This document shows, in pieces, positions 14,697 through 24,000 of a stretch of DNA of 25,871 nucleotides (position 1 is its first letter; every line of letters begins with the position of its first letter). The notes under the pieces are model-generated. The model was not told the DNA's origin and did not search any database. It saw only the letters and a program-made list of their open reading frames with translations. The stretch is from the NCBI GenBank assembly GCA_900551495.1, contig URWG01000005.1, forward strand, positions 1 through 25,871, given 5' to 3'. Source of the stretch: an uncultured Eubacteriales bacterium (GTDB lineage Bacteria > Bacillota > Clostridia > Oscillospirales > Oscillospiraceae). The position numbers were made by a program, and so were the translations under genes.

Positions 14697-15710
14697 TTAT
14701 TCTGCGATCAGCGGACGCAGGACGGCGCGGTTTTCGAAACGGGTGTCGCGTGAGGATGCCTTAAAGACCAGCTCCAGCAGCGTGTCGGCGTCCTTGTACG
14801 CCTGCGCGTACATCTCAACACGCGAGCCGTCCACATTCGGAATATACAGCCGCCCGTTGCAGGAGGCGGCGGGGAAGTCCGTCGCGTCGCTGACGAAGGA
14901 GATCACGGTCGAGCTGCCGGTAAAGAAGCCCGAGAGCGTGGCGGCAGCGTCCGCGACCAGCTCGGCGCGGGTCTTGTCCGAGGAATAGACGATGTTCTCG
15001 CTTGAGGGGAAGGTGAAATTGGAGAAGGCGACCTCACGGAAGCCCAGCCCCGCCAGCTCCCGTGCGATCTGCATCAGATAGGCAAGAACGTTCTCGTCCG
15101 CGGGGTCGAGCCAGTAGGTGCCGTTTTCGTCCATCCACAGCGCACCGCCGGAGATGGGCAGTCCGCAGGATTGGTTGTTCAGCGCGAACACCATGTCGGA
15201 AAAGGCGGGAATTTCCGCAATCATGTAAAAGCCGTTGCTCTTCAGATAGGTGAGCAGCTCGTCCACGACGCCGGTGTCGATGCTGGCACGCTCCGCGCCG
15301 CCGATACCGGTGGAGTAGTAATAGTAGCCCCAAATGCTCTTGAGCTGGATCATTACGGCGCACGGCTCGTCCAGCGACTTCACAGTCTCCAGCACGGTCT
15401 GCGGCTCAAGCAGCATGGAGGTCGTGATATAGTAGCCGCCCAGCTCGGCAATGGTTTTGCCCGTCGTCTCGCCGACGCTGTAGATGATCTGCGGGTTGTC
15501 TACGACGGGACGCGTCTCCGGCTCCCGCAGCTCGACGGTCGGCTCCGTGGAGGGATTCAGCTCCAAATGGGCGCCTCCGCGGTCGTAAACCACGAACGGC
15601 TCCACATAAATCAGTACGATGATCGCCGCGACCAGCGCCACGGCAGCAAGAATCAGCGCGATTTTAAGGAACCGCTTCAGCATCAGCTTGCTTCGATAAG
15701 ATAAACGCAT
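14697..15710 (-). CDS. Membrane-anchored DUF4015-like putative glycoside hydrolase
   Basis: This 337-residue protein has one N-terminal membrane segment (about residues 14-35) and a large extracytoplasmic domain. The domain begins with GGYYITTSMLL and has alternating strand-helix phrases (AVMIQLKSIWGYYYYST, FYMIAEIPAFSDMVFAL, LGFREVAFSNFTFP), as expected of a TIM barrel of the putative glycoside hydrolase DUF4015 type. WLDPADENVLAYLMQIARE is also typical of such barrels. Candidate acidic catalytic residues cannot be assigned with confidence. ATG 15710 has AAAGGAG 7 nt upstream and follows prmA by 30 nt. A role in cell-wall or surface-glycan turnover is inferred from the fold only. Confidence 0.65.
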   Translation of the reverse strand: MRLSYRSKLMLKRFLKIALILAAVALVAAIIVLIYVEPFVVYDRGGAHLELNPSTEPTVELREPETRPVVDNPQIIYSVGETTGKTIAELGGYYITTSMLLEPQTVLETVKSLDEPCAVMIQLKSIWGYYYYSTGIGGAERASIDTGVVDELLTYLKSNGFYMIAEIPAFSDMVFALNNQSCGLPISGGALWMDENGTYWLDPADENVLAYLMQIARELAGLGFREVAFSNFTFPSSENIVYSSDKTRAELVADAAATLSGFFTGSSTVISFVSDATDFPAASCNGRLYIPNVDGSRVEMYAQAYKDADTLLELVFKASSRDTRFENRAVLRPLIAE

Positions 15711-15740
15711 AGGTTCGCTCCTTTCTGAGCGGGGGAAGGA

Positions 15741-16706
15741 TTATTGCGCCAGCAGGCAGCACCATTCGTCGGTATGTCCTGCCGCAACGACGCGCAGCCC
15801 TGCCTGCTCAATCGCCTGCCGCACCTCCGCCTCACGCTCGGCAAGAATGCCCGAGCAGAGGAAAACGCCGCCCGCTTTGAGCAGGCGCGGGACGACCGGC
15901 ACGAGCTGCACGATCACGCCCGCGACGATGTTGGCGCAAACGATGTCATAGCCGCCGCCCTCGGACAAGCGCTGCATCAGCGCCGTATCCGTCACGACGT
16001 TGCCGGTGAGCGCGGTAAAGCGGTCGCTGCCGAAGCCGTTGCGGGCGGCATTTTCGCGGGCAATGTGCTCGGCGGCGGGGTCAACGTCCACACCGACGGC
16101 ACTTTCCGCGCCGAGCCGCAGCGCACAGATCGAGAGAATGCCGCTGCCGCTGCCCAAATCCGCCACGCGCTCGCCGCCGCGGACCAGCTCCTCCAGCGCG
16201 CGCATACACATCTGCGTGGAGGCGTGCTCCCCCGTGCCGAAGGTCAGCCCGAGGTCGAGAATAACGGGAAGCCGTCCCTCCGTGTCCTCCACGGTCATCC
16301 ACTGCGGCACGACGAGAAAGCGCTCGCCGACCGGAAGCGGACGGTAATTGCGCATCCATGAGGTCGCCCAGTCCTCGTCCGCCACGTTTTGCAGCGAAAG
16401 CGTCAGTGCGCCGAAGTCACACGCGGGATAGCGCCCGGGCAGCGCCTGTAAAAGCGAGCGCAGCGCGTCGAGCTGCCGCTCCGCCTCCTCTGCGGGGAGG
16501 TAGAGACGGACCTCCGAGACGCCCTGCATTTTCTGACACAGCGCGTCGTCCACATAGTCCCAGTAATCCTTCGAGGTTTCCAAAAAATCCTGAAATTCCG
16601 ATTGATCGTCAATGACAAAGCTGTCAAAGCCCGCCTCCGTCAGCTCGGCGCACAAAAGCGCGATGCCGCTCGAGACGGTGCGGACGGTCACTTCGATCCA
16701 GCTCAT
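15741..16706 (-). CDS. prmA: Ribosomal protein L11 methyltransferase
   Basis: This 321-residue enzyme is predicted to trimethylate ribosomal protein L11 with S-adenosylmethionine. The N-terminal L11-recognition domain (about 1-95) is followed by a linker and a class I Rossmann methyltransferase domain. Motifs include GLTFGTGEHASTQMC, VADLGSGSGILSICALRLG (cofactor loop), GVDVDPAAEHIARENA and the catalytic-pocket phrase CANIVAGVIV, where NPPY is replaced as usual for PrmA. I chose ATG 16706 (MSWIEVTV), which has GAGGAGGAG directly upstream, over the in-frame ATG five codons earlier, which would overlap this ribosome site. It heads a three-gene minus-strand operon. Confidence 0.92.
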   Translation of the reverse strand: MSWIEVTVRTVSSGIALLCAELTEAGFDSFVIDDQSEFQDFLETSKDYWDYVDDALCQKMQGVSEVRLYLPAEEAERQLDALRSLLQALPGRYPACDFGALTLSLQNVADEDWATSWMRNYRPLPVGERFLVVPQWMTVEDTEGRLPVILDLGLTFGTGEHASTQMCMRALEELVRGGERVADLGSGSGILSICALRLGAESAVGVDVDPAAEHIARENAARNGFGSDRFTALTGNVVTDTALMQRLSEGGGYDIVCANIVAGVIVQLVPVVPRLLKAGGVFLCSGILAEREAEVRQAIEQAGLRVVAAGHTDEWCCLLAQ

Positions 16707-16744
16707 ACGGCTCCTCCTCAAGGTAATAAATGCTTCCCTCTATT

Positions 16745-16774
16745 TTAATAGATTTTCGGCGGAATAACAAGCAA
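16745..16774 (-). promoter_or_regulatory. Candidate promoter of the prmA operon
   Basis: On the minus strand TTGCTT (16774-16769) and TATTAA (16750-16745) are 18 bp apart, 38 nt before the prmA start. The 155-bp gap is shared with the divergent ymfF promoter. Confidence 0.4.
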
Positions 16775-16810
16775 AATTTCATACCCTCTTTTATTTTTTC
16801 AAAAAAGGTG

Positions 16811-16816
16811 TATAAT
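16811..16816 (+). promoter_or_regulatory. -10 box of the ymfF-ymfH-lgt operon
   Basis: A perfect TATAAT lies 45 nt before the ymfF start. At 17-bp spacing the -35 is CTTTTA (16788-16793), which is weak, so the promoter may need an activator or simply be modest. Confidence 0.5.
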
Positions 16817-16861
16817 GGTAGTCGGCATCCGTGTATTTCTATGAAACGAAAGGAACTTGCA

Positions 16862-18130
16862 ATGACGACCAATATCCGTCTTGCGCCGCAGGTAACGCTG
16901 CGGGCGATGCAGACCGACAAATTCAAAACAGGCTGCTTCAGCATCAATTTTGTCCGTCCGCACAGCGCGGAAGCGGCGGCGGAGGACGCGCTTCTGCCCG
17001 GTGTGCTGCTGCGGGCGACCGAGCGCTATCCGAGCATTGCCGCCGTGTCCGCCCGACTGGACGAGCTTTACGGCGCGACCTTCGGCACCCTCGTGCGGCG
17101 GAAGGGCGAGATCAAGCTGACGGGCTTTTATGCGGACTTTATTGAGGACGATTTTCTCCCCGATGGGGAGGAGGTATTCCGCCCCATGGTCGATTTTGCG
17201 CGGGAGGTGCTGTTTTGCCCCTTTACGGAGAACGGCTGCTTCTGCGAACGGTTTGTCGAGGGTGAAAAACAGAATCTGATCAACGCCATCGAGTCGGCGC
17301 TGAACGATAAGCGCACCTATGCGACGACCCGCCTGGTGCGGGAGATGTGCGCCGAGGAAGCATACGGTGTGCCGCGCTTGGGAACGGTTGAGGCGGTACA
17401 AAGAATTACGGCGCAGTCGCTTTGGGCGCATTATCGCGATGTTTTGGCGACCTCGCGCGTTGAAATTTTCTACGCCGGACGGCGCTCGCCCGAGGCTGCG
17501 GCGGCGATCTTTTCCCCGCTCTTTGCGGGAAGAACGTGCGATTCGTGCGTGCCCGTCGGGACGCGGGTCGTCCGCGCCGCTGAGCATCCGCTGCGGACGT
17601 GCGAGGAAACGCTCGACGTTTTGCAGGGAAAGCTCGTCTTGGGGCTGCGCACGGGCATCACCTCGTCCGACCCCGATTTTCCTGCGCTGACGCTGCTCAA
17701 TACGGTGCTCGGCGCAGGAATGACCAGCAAGCTTTTCGTCAATGTGCGCGAAAAGCGCTCGCTGTGCTACTACGCCTCGTCGAGCATTGAAAAATACAAG
17801 GGGATCATGCTGATCTCGTCGGGCATTTCCGTCGAGCGGCGGCAGGAGGCGCAGGATGCGATCCTTGCCGAGATAGACGCGTGCCGCGGAGGGGAGATCA
17901 CCGAGAGCGAGCTGGAGTCGGCACGGCGGCAGCTCCTGTCCGCGCTTCGTGCGTCGATGGATGCGCCCGCGCAGCTGGATGATTTCTACCTCGGGCTTGC
18001 GCTTGCCGACGGGGACGACATTCCGGAGCTGATGCGAAAGCTTGCGGCGCTGACGGCGGAGGACGTGGCGGCGGCGGCACGGAAGCTGACGCTCGATACG
18101 GTCTATTTCCTGAAGGGGGAGGAGCAATGA
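16862..18130 (+). CDS. ymfF: Inactive M16-peptidase-like protein YmfF
   Basis: This 422-residue protein belongs to the M16 (pitrilysin/insulinase) fold. In Bacillus subtilis the ymfF-ymfH-ymfI group is associated with 5-aminopentanol modification of elongation factor P. The N-terminal half lacks the zinc-binding HxxEH motif, as expected for the non-catalytic partner. The C-terminal half keeps the M16 phrases ALTLLNTVLGAGMTSKLF and VREKRSLCYYASSSIE. ATG 16862 (MTTNIRLAP) has AAAGGA at suitable spacing; the longer in-frame extension runs back through the promoter. The stop overlaps the ymfH start as ATGA. Confidence 0.85.
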   Translation: MTTNIRLAPQVTLRAMQTDKFKTGCFSINFVRPHSAEAAAEDALLPGVLLRATERYPSIAAVSARLDELYGATFGTLVRRKGEIKLTGFYADFIEDDFLPDGEEVFRPMVDFAREVLFCPFTENGCFCERFVEGEKQNLINAIESALNDKRTYATTRLVREMCAEEAYGVPRLGTVEAVQRITAQSLWAHYRDVLATSRVEIFYAGRRSPEAAAAIFSPLFAGRTCDSCVPVGTRVVRAAEHPLRTCEETLDVLQGKLVLGLRTGITSSDPDFPALTLLNTVLGAGMTSKLFVNVREKRSLCYYASSSIEKYKGIMLISSGISVERRQEAQDAILAEIDACRGGEITESELESARRQLLSALRASMDAPAQLDDFYLGLALADGDDIPELMRKLAALTAEDVAAAARKLTLDTVYFLKGEEQ

Positions 18131-19410
18131 AGCACACGGAATATCAGAGCTTGGGCGAGAGCTGCTTCTCTGCGGTGCTGCCCTCGGGCTTGCAGCTTCG
18201 CATCGTTCCGAAGCGCGGTTTTGCGCGGAAGTATGCCTTCCTTGCCGTCAATTTCGGCGCGGTGGACACGGCGTTTTTCCAAAACGGAAGCCGTCGCCGC
18301 GTGCCGGACGGTATTGCGCATTATTTGGAGCACAAGATGTTCGACCTGCCCGATCGGGACGCGATGGAGCTGTTCGCGGAGTACGGCGGCAGCCCCAACG
18401 CCTTTACGAGCTACGGTTTGACGGCGTACTATTTTTCCTGCACCGAGCGCTTTGAGGACAATCTGCGGCTGCTGCTGCACATGGTCGCCACGCCGCATTT
18501 CACGGCGGAAAGCGTCGAAAAGGAACGCGGCATTATCGCGCAGGAGATCCGCATGTACGAGGACAGCGCACAGTCGCGCGTCGGGGAGGACCTGTTCGCG
18601 GCGCTGTTTCGGTCGCACCCGATCCGCGTTCCCATCGCCGGAACGGTGGAGAGCATTGCCGAGATCACGCCGGAGCTGCTGCTGTCATGCTACCGTGCGT
18701 TCTACCGCGCGGATAATATGATGCTCTGCGTCGTGGGCGACGTGGATGAGGAGACGGTGTATTCCATTGCCGAAGCGGAGATCGCGGCGGCGGACGGCGC
18801 TCCCGCCGAGCGGGACTACGGTGCGGCGGAGACGATGCTGCCGGTGCGCAGGCGGTCGGAAAGAACGATGAGCGTTTCCATGCCGACCTTTGCGCTGGGC
18901 TACAAGTGCGAGCCGCCGCAGCGGGGTATGGACACGATGCGCCGCGAGATCGTCGGCGACCTCGCGGGAGAGATTTTGGCGGGGGAGTCCTCACCGCTGT
19001 ATGAGCGCCTGTACGGAGAAGGGCTGATCGATGCCGATTTTTCCGTCGGGTACGAGAGCGTGAAGGACGCCTGCCTGCTCACGGCAGAGGGCGACAGCCG
19101 CGACCCCGAGGCAGTCGCTGCGGCGATCGGGCTGGAGGCGGAGCGTATCCGTACCGAGGGCTTTGACCCTGCACTGTTCGAGCGGCTGAAAAAATCCGCG
19201 CTCGGCAGACGGATGCGGGACCTTGACAGCTTCGAGAGTATCTGCTATCGTATCTGTGCGTACTACTTCGAGGGAGTGGAGTATTTCCGCTTTCCGGAGG
19301 CGTATGCCGCGATCACACCCGAGGAGGTCGCACAGTTTTTGTCGGAGACGCTGCGACCCGAGCGAGCCTGTCTCACAACGGTCGTACCGAAGGAGGAGTC
19401 ATATGTTTGA
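18127..19410 (+). CDS. ymfH: M16-family zinc peptidase YmfH
   Basis: This 427-residue protein is the catalytically intact partner of YmfF. The inverted zinc motif HYLEH is at residues 65-69, within GIAHYLEHKMFD; NAFTSYGLTAYYFSC and ERGIIAQEIRMYEDS follow, the latter supplying the distal glutamate ligand. Members of this pair are linked to elongation factor P modification in Bacillus, but the direct proteolytic substrate is not known to me. GGGGGAGG precedes ATG 18127, and the 3' end overlaps lgt by 8 bp (19403-19410). No ymfI or efp gene is in the window. Confidence 0.88.
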   Translation: MKHTEYQSLGESCFSAVLPSGLQLRIVPKRGFARKYAFLAVNFGAVDTAFFQNGSRRRVPDGIAHYLEHKMFDLPDRDAMELFAEYGGSPNAFTSYGLTAYYFSCTERFEDNLRLLLHMVATPHFTAESVEKERGIIAQEIRMYEDSAQSRVGEDLFAALFRSHPIRVPIAGTVESIAEITPELLLSCYRAFYRADNMMLCVVGDVDEETVYSIAEAEIAAADGAPAERDYGAAETMLPVRRRSERTMSVSMPTFALGYKCEPPQRGMDTMRREIVGDLAGEILAGESSPLYERLYGEGLIDADFSVGYESVKDACLLTAEGDSRDPEAVAAAIGLEAERIRTEGFDPALFERLKKSALGRRMRDLDSFESICYRICAYYFEGVEYFRFPEAYAAITPEEVAQFLSETLRPERACLTTVVPKEESYV

Positions 19411-20263
19411 GGATGTTTTCATCAGCTTTCCCGGGCTGGGTATCGGCGAGATCGACCCGCCGACCGGCTTTTATATCCCGGGGACGGAGTTTGAGATCAA
19501 ATTTTACGGACTGATTATTGCGATCGGGATGCTGCTGGCGGTGCTGTATGCCGTCCGCCGCAGCAAGCAGTTCGGCATGACGAGCGACGACATTCTGAAT
19601 ATCGTACTCGTCGGGCTGCCGTGTGCGATTTTGGGCGCGAGACTGTACTACGTCATCTTCTATGGGACGCCGTGGAGCGACTTTTTCAAGATCCGCAACG
19701 GCGGGCTTGCCATCTACGGCGGGGTCATCGGCGCGGTGCTGGGGCTTTCGGTCTATTATCTCAGCAGCCCGAAGCGGCGGGCAAAGCTCCTGCCGTCGTT
19801 CGACATTGCGGGACTCGGACTGCTGATCGGGCAATCGGTCGGACGCTGGGGCAACTTCTTTAACCGCGAGGCGCACGGCGGGGTGACGGACTGCTTCCTG
19901 CGCATGGGCTTGCTTGAAAACGGCGAGTGGGTGTATTACCACCCCACGTTTTTGTACGAGTCGGTCTGGAACGCGGTGGGACTGCTCCTGCTGCACTTCC
20001 TGTCGAAAAAGAGAAGGTTTGACGGTGAGGTTTTCCTGATGTACCTTGCGTGGTACGGCTTGGGACGCGCCGTGATCGAGGGTCTGCGGACGGACAGCCT
20101 TTATTGGGGACCGTTCCGCGTCAGCCAGGTGCTGGCGGTGCTGACGTGCATCGTCTCGGTTGGGCTGATCGTATTCGTCCGTTTGCGGAAGCATCCGGAC
20201 GGCTCTCAAATGCTGGTAAACCGCAGCGCTCCGCAGGAGCCTGCCGATCAGTCTGAGGAGTAA
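19403..20263 (+). CDS. lgt: Prolipoprotein diacylglyceryl transferase
   Basis: This 286-residue integral membrane enzyme transfers diacylglycerol from phosphatidylglycerol to the lipobox cysteine of prolipoproteins, the first step of lipoprotein maturation. About seven membrane segments are visible. The Lgt signature GRWGNFFNREAHGG is perfect, and the upstream motif GGLAIYGGVIGAVLG and downstream HPTFLYESVWN are typical. I start it at ATG 19403 (MFEDVFISFPGLG), with AAGGAGGAG 5-6 nt upstream inside the end of ymfH. An in-frame extension to 19223 is a shadow of ymfH. Length matches the family. Confidence 0.95.
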   Translation: MFEDVFISFPGLGIGEIDPPTGFYIPGTEFEIKFYGLIIAIGMLLAVLYAVRRSKQFGMTSDDILNIVLVGLPCAILGARLYYVIFYGTPWSDFFKIRNGGLAIYGGVIGAVLGLSVYYLSSPKRRAKLLPSFDIAGLGLLIGQSVGRWGNFFNREAHGGVTDCFLRMGLLENGEWVYYHPTFLYESVWNAVGLLLLHFLSKKRRFDGEVFLMYLAWYGLGRAVIEGLRTDSLYWGPFRVSQVLAVLTCIVSVGLIVFVRLRKHPDGSQMLVNRSAPQEPADQSEE

Positions 20264-20277
20264 GGAGGAATTTACTT

Positions 20278-20676
20278 ATGGCAACAAAGGAACAGTGGAA
20301 GGATATGGCGGCGGGCGCCGCACAGAAGGCAACGGAGGCTGCCCAAAGCGCGGCAAAGGCTGCGAAATACGTGGCGTTTGTCTCCAAGCGCAAGCTTGCC
20401 ATCGCAGCGGAGCAGGAGAAGATTCGCCGCGCCTATACCAAGCTCGGCAAGGTCTACTATAAGGACTATGTGACCGACGAGGAGCCGGATCAGGCGGAGT
20501 ACGCGCCGATCTGCGACGAGATCTCCGATTCCTACCGCAAGATCAACGCGCTCAAGGACGAGATCGCCGACGCGAAGGCTGCCTACAGCGGCGAGACCTC
20601 CGCAGAGGAGGCGACGAAGCTGGAGGCGCTTGCCGAGCCGAAGACGGAGGAAGCCGAGACGACCTCCGAGGAATAA
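20278..20676 (+). CDS. Small helical, Ala/Glu/Lys-rich protein of unknown function
   Basis: This 132-residue soluble protein has TAAGGAGG before ATG 20278 and lies 14 nt after lgt, so it is probably the last gene of that operon. The N-terminal 30 residues are an Ala-rich amphipathic helix (AAGAAQKATEAAQSAAKAAK), which could lie on a membrane. The middle (KLAIAAEQEKIRRAYTKLGKVYYKDY) and the segment 80-105 (SYRKINALKDEIADAKAAY) look like an antiparallel helical hairpin or coiled coil. The acidic C-terminal tail is disordered in appearance. I do not recognise a named family. Confidence 0.75.
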   Translation: MATKEQWKDMAAGAAQKATEAAQSAAKAAKYVAFVSKRKLAIAAEQEKIRRAYTKLGKVYYKDYVTDEEPDQAEYAPICDEISDSYRKINALKDEIADAKAAYSGETSAEEATKLEALAEPKTEEAETTSEE

Positions 20677-20701
20677 CGGTACGGTTCAGCTCATAAAAGT
20701 C

Positions 20702-20726
20702 GGGGTCAGGCGGTTTGCCTGACCCC
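20702..20726 (+). terminator. Hairpin ending the ymfF-lgt operon
   Basis: GGGGTCAGGC (20702-20711) pairs perfectly with GCCTGACCCC (20717-20726) across a 5-nt loop, 25 nt after the stop. The plus-strand tail is AATCAATATG, not U-rich; the opposite strand has GACTTTTATG. It resembles the hairpin at 20981-21005 and may belong to the repeat cluster rather than being a dedicated terminator. Confidence 0.5.
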
Positions 20727-20752
20727 AATCAATATGTCAAAAATATCCAGTT

Positions 20753-20936
20753 TGTCATTGCGAGACCCTGAAAGGGTCGTGGCAATCTCGCAGAATTATT
20801 CTGAAATTTCGATAATCTTTGGCGAATTCGGAACATTTCTCATGAGATTCCCACGTCGCTTCGCTCCGACCGGCAAGCGGAGAGCCCGCATCCGTAAGGC
20901 TCCTTTGTCGCCAACGGCTACGGCTTCGGAATGACA
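20753..20936. repeat. 184-bp MITE-like repeat with TGTCATT ends
   Basis: The ends are TGTCATTGCGAG (20753-20764) and, inverted, TGTCATTCCGAA from 20936, matching at 10 of 12 positions. Inside, CGTGGCAATCTC near 20778-20789 and GAGATTCCCACG near 20844-20855 form another inverted pair with one mismatch. Several short hairpins (GACCCTGAAAGGGTC; GCTTCGCTCCGACCGGCAAGC) follow. A 66-codon frame crossing it is not convincing. The TGTCATTGCGAG end also occurs at 69-80. Confidence 0.7.
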
Positions 20937-20944
20937 CGGGGGAG

Positions 20945-21010
20945 GTTTTTCAACACGCTCACTTTATAGGCATAGATGTTGGGGGCAGGCTTATCGCCTG
21001 ACCCCGATTT
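20945..21010 (+). repeat. Second repeat block with a hairpin and U-tract
   Basis: GTTTTTCAACACGCT (20945-20959) is nearly identical to the reverse complement of 51-65. The hairpin GGGGGCAGGC/GCCTGACCCC (20981-20990, 20996-21005) has one G-A mismatch, the same position type as in the left-edge hairpin. It is followed by GATTTTTTG, so it could terminate plus-strand transcripts. Confidence 0.55.
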
Positions 21011-21017
21011 TTTGTTC

Positions 21018-21049
21018 AAAACAGGGCGGGAGCCGAAGCTCCCGCCCTG
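21018..21049 (-). terminator. Rho-independent terminator of the SLH surface-protein gene
   Basis: On the minus strand CAGGGCGGGAGC and GCTCCCGCCCTG form a perfect 12-bp stem with a TTCG tetraloop, followed by TTTTGAAC. It begins 15 nt after the stop codon. Confidence 0.9.
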
Positions 21050-21064
21050 AATTTGTGCTACGGA

Positions 21065-24000
21065 TTACTTGAGCGAAAGGAAGACGCAGATGATCTTTGC
21101 TGCCTGCGCACGCGTGCAGGTGCCTTCCGGCTCAAAGGTGGTCTTGGTCATGCCGTTGACGATCTGATTGGTCTCCGCCCACGAAACGGCGTCCATGTAC
21201 CAGCCGTCCTTCACGTCGGTGAAGGTCGCGGCAGCCTTGTTCTCGGGACGACCGGCGAAGCGGTAGATCATCGTGACGAACTGAGCGCGGGTGACGTTGC
21301 TCTCCGGCTCGAAGGTGGTCTTGGTCATGCCGTTGACAACGCCGGTGTGCTCTGCCCAGCGGATCGCATCGGCGTACCAAGCGTTCTCCTTGACGTCCTT
21401 GAAGCTGGGAGTGCCTTCAATCTCAGGCTCGCCGGCAAGACGGTAAAGCAGCATAACAGCCTGCGCACGGGTCAGCTCGCCCTCCGGCTCGAAGGTGGTC
21501 TTGGTCATGCCCTTGACGACGCCCTGCTCCGCCATCTCCATGATGTAGGAGTAGTACCACTTCTTCTCGGAAACGTCGGTGAACGGATTGACAAACGGCT
21601 CCTTCACGGTGCCGGAGAGGTTTTCCGCCAGCTTTGCGATCTCGGCGTCGGTCAGACCGATCTCCTTGAGGTACTCGGTGGCTTCCTTCTTGAGGTCAGC
21701 CTTCGTTGCATCCTCCATGCCGAAGATGAGGCAGAGATTCTTGAGGATCGCATTCTTGAGGTAAGTCTCCTGCGCCTCGGTGAGGGCAGCCTGCTTGCCG
21801 TCAACGACGTTGTAGTAGTTGCGGAAGGTGGTGACGTAATCGTTGGCAACTTCCTCAGCGGAGGCGCCCATGAAGCACTCGAGAATCGCGGCGGTCAGAC
21901 CTGCACGGTCCTTGCCCTCGGTGCAGTGGACGAGGTACGGACCCTCGTTCTTGGTCATGAAGCGGAAGCCCTCTGCAAGACCGTCCTTGAATTCCTTCGT
22001 GGTGAAGGCGACGGGCAGACCGAGGTAGATGACGTTCTGCTTGGCGTAGTAGCTTTCGGCGAAGCCCTCGTAGCCCTTTGCCTCTGCTTCCGTGTCGGCG
22101 AGGTTGACGAAGGTCTTGATGCCCGCAGCGGCAGCCGCCTTGTCGGCATAGGTGTTACGACCCAGCTCGGGGTTAATGGGGCTGGAGGAGCGATACAGAA
22201 CATTCTCGCCCATGCCGGTGGTGGCAATGCTGCGGAAGTTTGCAAACTGCTCGTCGGTCAGCGTGGGATATTCGTCGCGGTTGTTGGTGCGGTTGAGCTG
22301 ACGGACGGAAAGCTCGTCCTTGTAGCCGCCCGCTTCCTTCAGGGTCACGGTCGCGTAGATCGGGAAGGTGACGCCTTCCTTGACCTGATACTTCGCGGAA
22401 GCGCCCTCGGGAGCCTTTTCGATGATGCCTGCTTCGACGCCGATCTGACCGTAGTTGATCGCCAGCGTGACAACATTCTTGCCGGTCGCGGCACGGATGA
22501 GCAGCGCGTGGGTGTCAACGTCGTCATAGTTCGAGCAGACGGGGAAGTCGTAGCTCTTGCCGTTGAAGGTGACGGTGACGATGTCGCCGTACTCAAACAG
22601 CTTGAGGAATTCCTCGGTGGAGATGTCCAGATCGAGGTGACCGTACTTGAACATATTGCCGCTGTCGGGCACAAGAGCGATCACGGTCGGCTCAAGCTTC
22701 CAGGTGGAGGTGATGGTCGGGGTGATGGTCTTCTGAGTGCGGATATAGTCGGTCAGAAGGTTACGCGCCTGACCCTTATCCTCGCCCTGGATCATATCGA
22801 ACTGCGTGGAATAGATGATACGGTCGGGGTCGTTTTCCTTGAATTCGCAGCCGTGTGCGTTCAGCCATTCAATATAGTGACCGCCGCCGTTGTAGCGGTA
22901 GTTGTTGACAACAACGGTAAAGGTCTGATCGGGGGTGACTTCCTTGCCGTTGTAGGTCATGGAGACGATGCGCTTGCCCGCTTCCTTCGTGTAGTCGATC
23001 ACGTAGGAGAAGCCTTCGCCGTAGATCACATCGTAGTAGGTCAGGTCGCCGGTGCTGACCGTCGGCTTGCCGTTAACGACCTTGATCTTGGTAGCGGCGA
23101 ATTCGAGCCACTGATGAATTTCTTCGCCCTTCATGGTGACCTGGTAGAACCAGTTCTCGAAGCGATAGAGCTTGAACATATCGCCGAGGTAGATATCGCC
23201 CTTGTTGATAATGTTAGCGTTATCGCCGGAGGTCAGCGGTGCGGAGATGGAGAGCTGTGCGGGCTTGTCGTCCTTCGGATTGTCCGGAGTATTCTTGCCG
23301 GTGTTGTCGTAAGCACCCCAGAGCTGAACGGTGTTGACGAGGTCCATGAAAGCGGACGGCTTCGTGCCGAGCTCCTGCGCGGTGAAGTCTGCGGAGGCTT
23401 CGCCGATCTTTTCGAGCATGTACTCGTTCCACGTGGTGTCCTCATACGGCTGCAGGACCTTCACAAGGTCTTCGTCCAGCTTGTAGTTCTCCATGTTAAC
23501 GAGGGTGGGAGTGACCGTTGCTTCACCGGTTGCCTTGTCGTAGGAAACCTTGACCTGCGCGATGGAGCGTGCCTTGGTGTACGGCTGGAGAACGTGGACA
23601 TCTTCGCCCTTTGCGTTCTTGAGCGTCCAATCCTTGTTGTTGTGCTCATGACCGGAGAATGCAAATGCGATGGAGTCGGTCTGCTCGATCAGGTCCCCGA
23701 TGAAGTCAGACTTGACATCGCTGTTAATGCCGCTGTGTGCAACAACAACGATCATGTCTGCCTTTGCCTTCATTTCGGGCTCATACTTCTTGTAGGTTTC
23801 GATGATGTCGGCAAAATAGATGCCTTCCCAGTTTGCGGGGATGTCCCAAGTGGGGATGTTCGGGTTACCGAAGCCGATGATCGCGACCTTCACGCCGTCA
23901 AAGTCCTTGATGACGTAGGGATCGTAACCCCTCCAGGTCGCCCAATCCTTGCTCTCGTCGCTGTTGGTCGTTGCGTCGAGGTAGTTTGCCAGGCTGACGG

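Noticed and set aside
16799..18127. 442-codon minus-strand frame opposite ymfF
   Set aside because: The opposite strand encodes a recognisable M16 protein with promoter and ribosome site.
20734..20934. 66-codon plus-strand frame
   Set aside because: It lies wholly within the TGTCATT-ended repeat and has Arg/Ser-rich composition.
21070..21590. CRISPR-like periodic repeats
   Set aside because: The repeated segments about 180 bp apart are the coding units of three SLH domains in an open frame.
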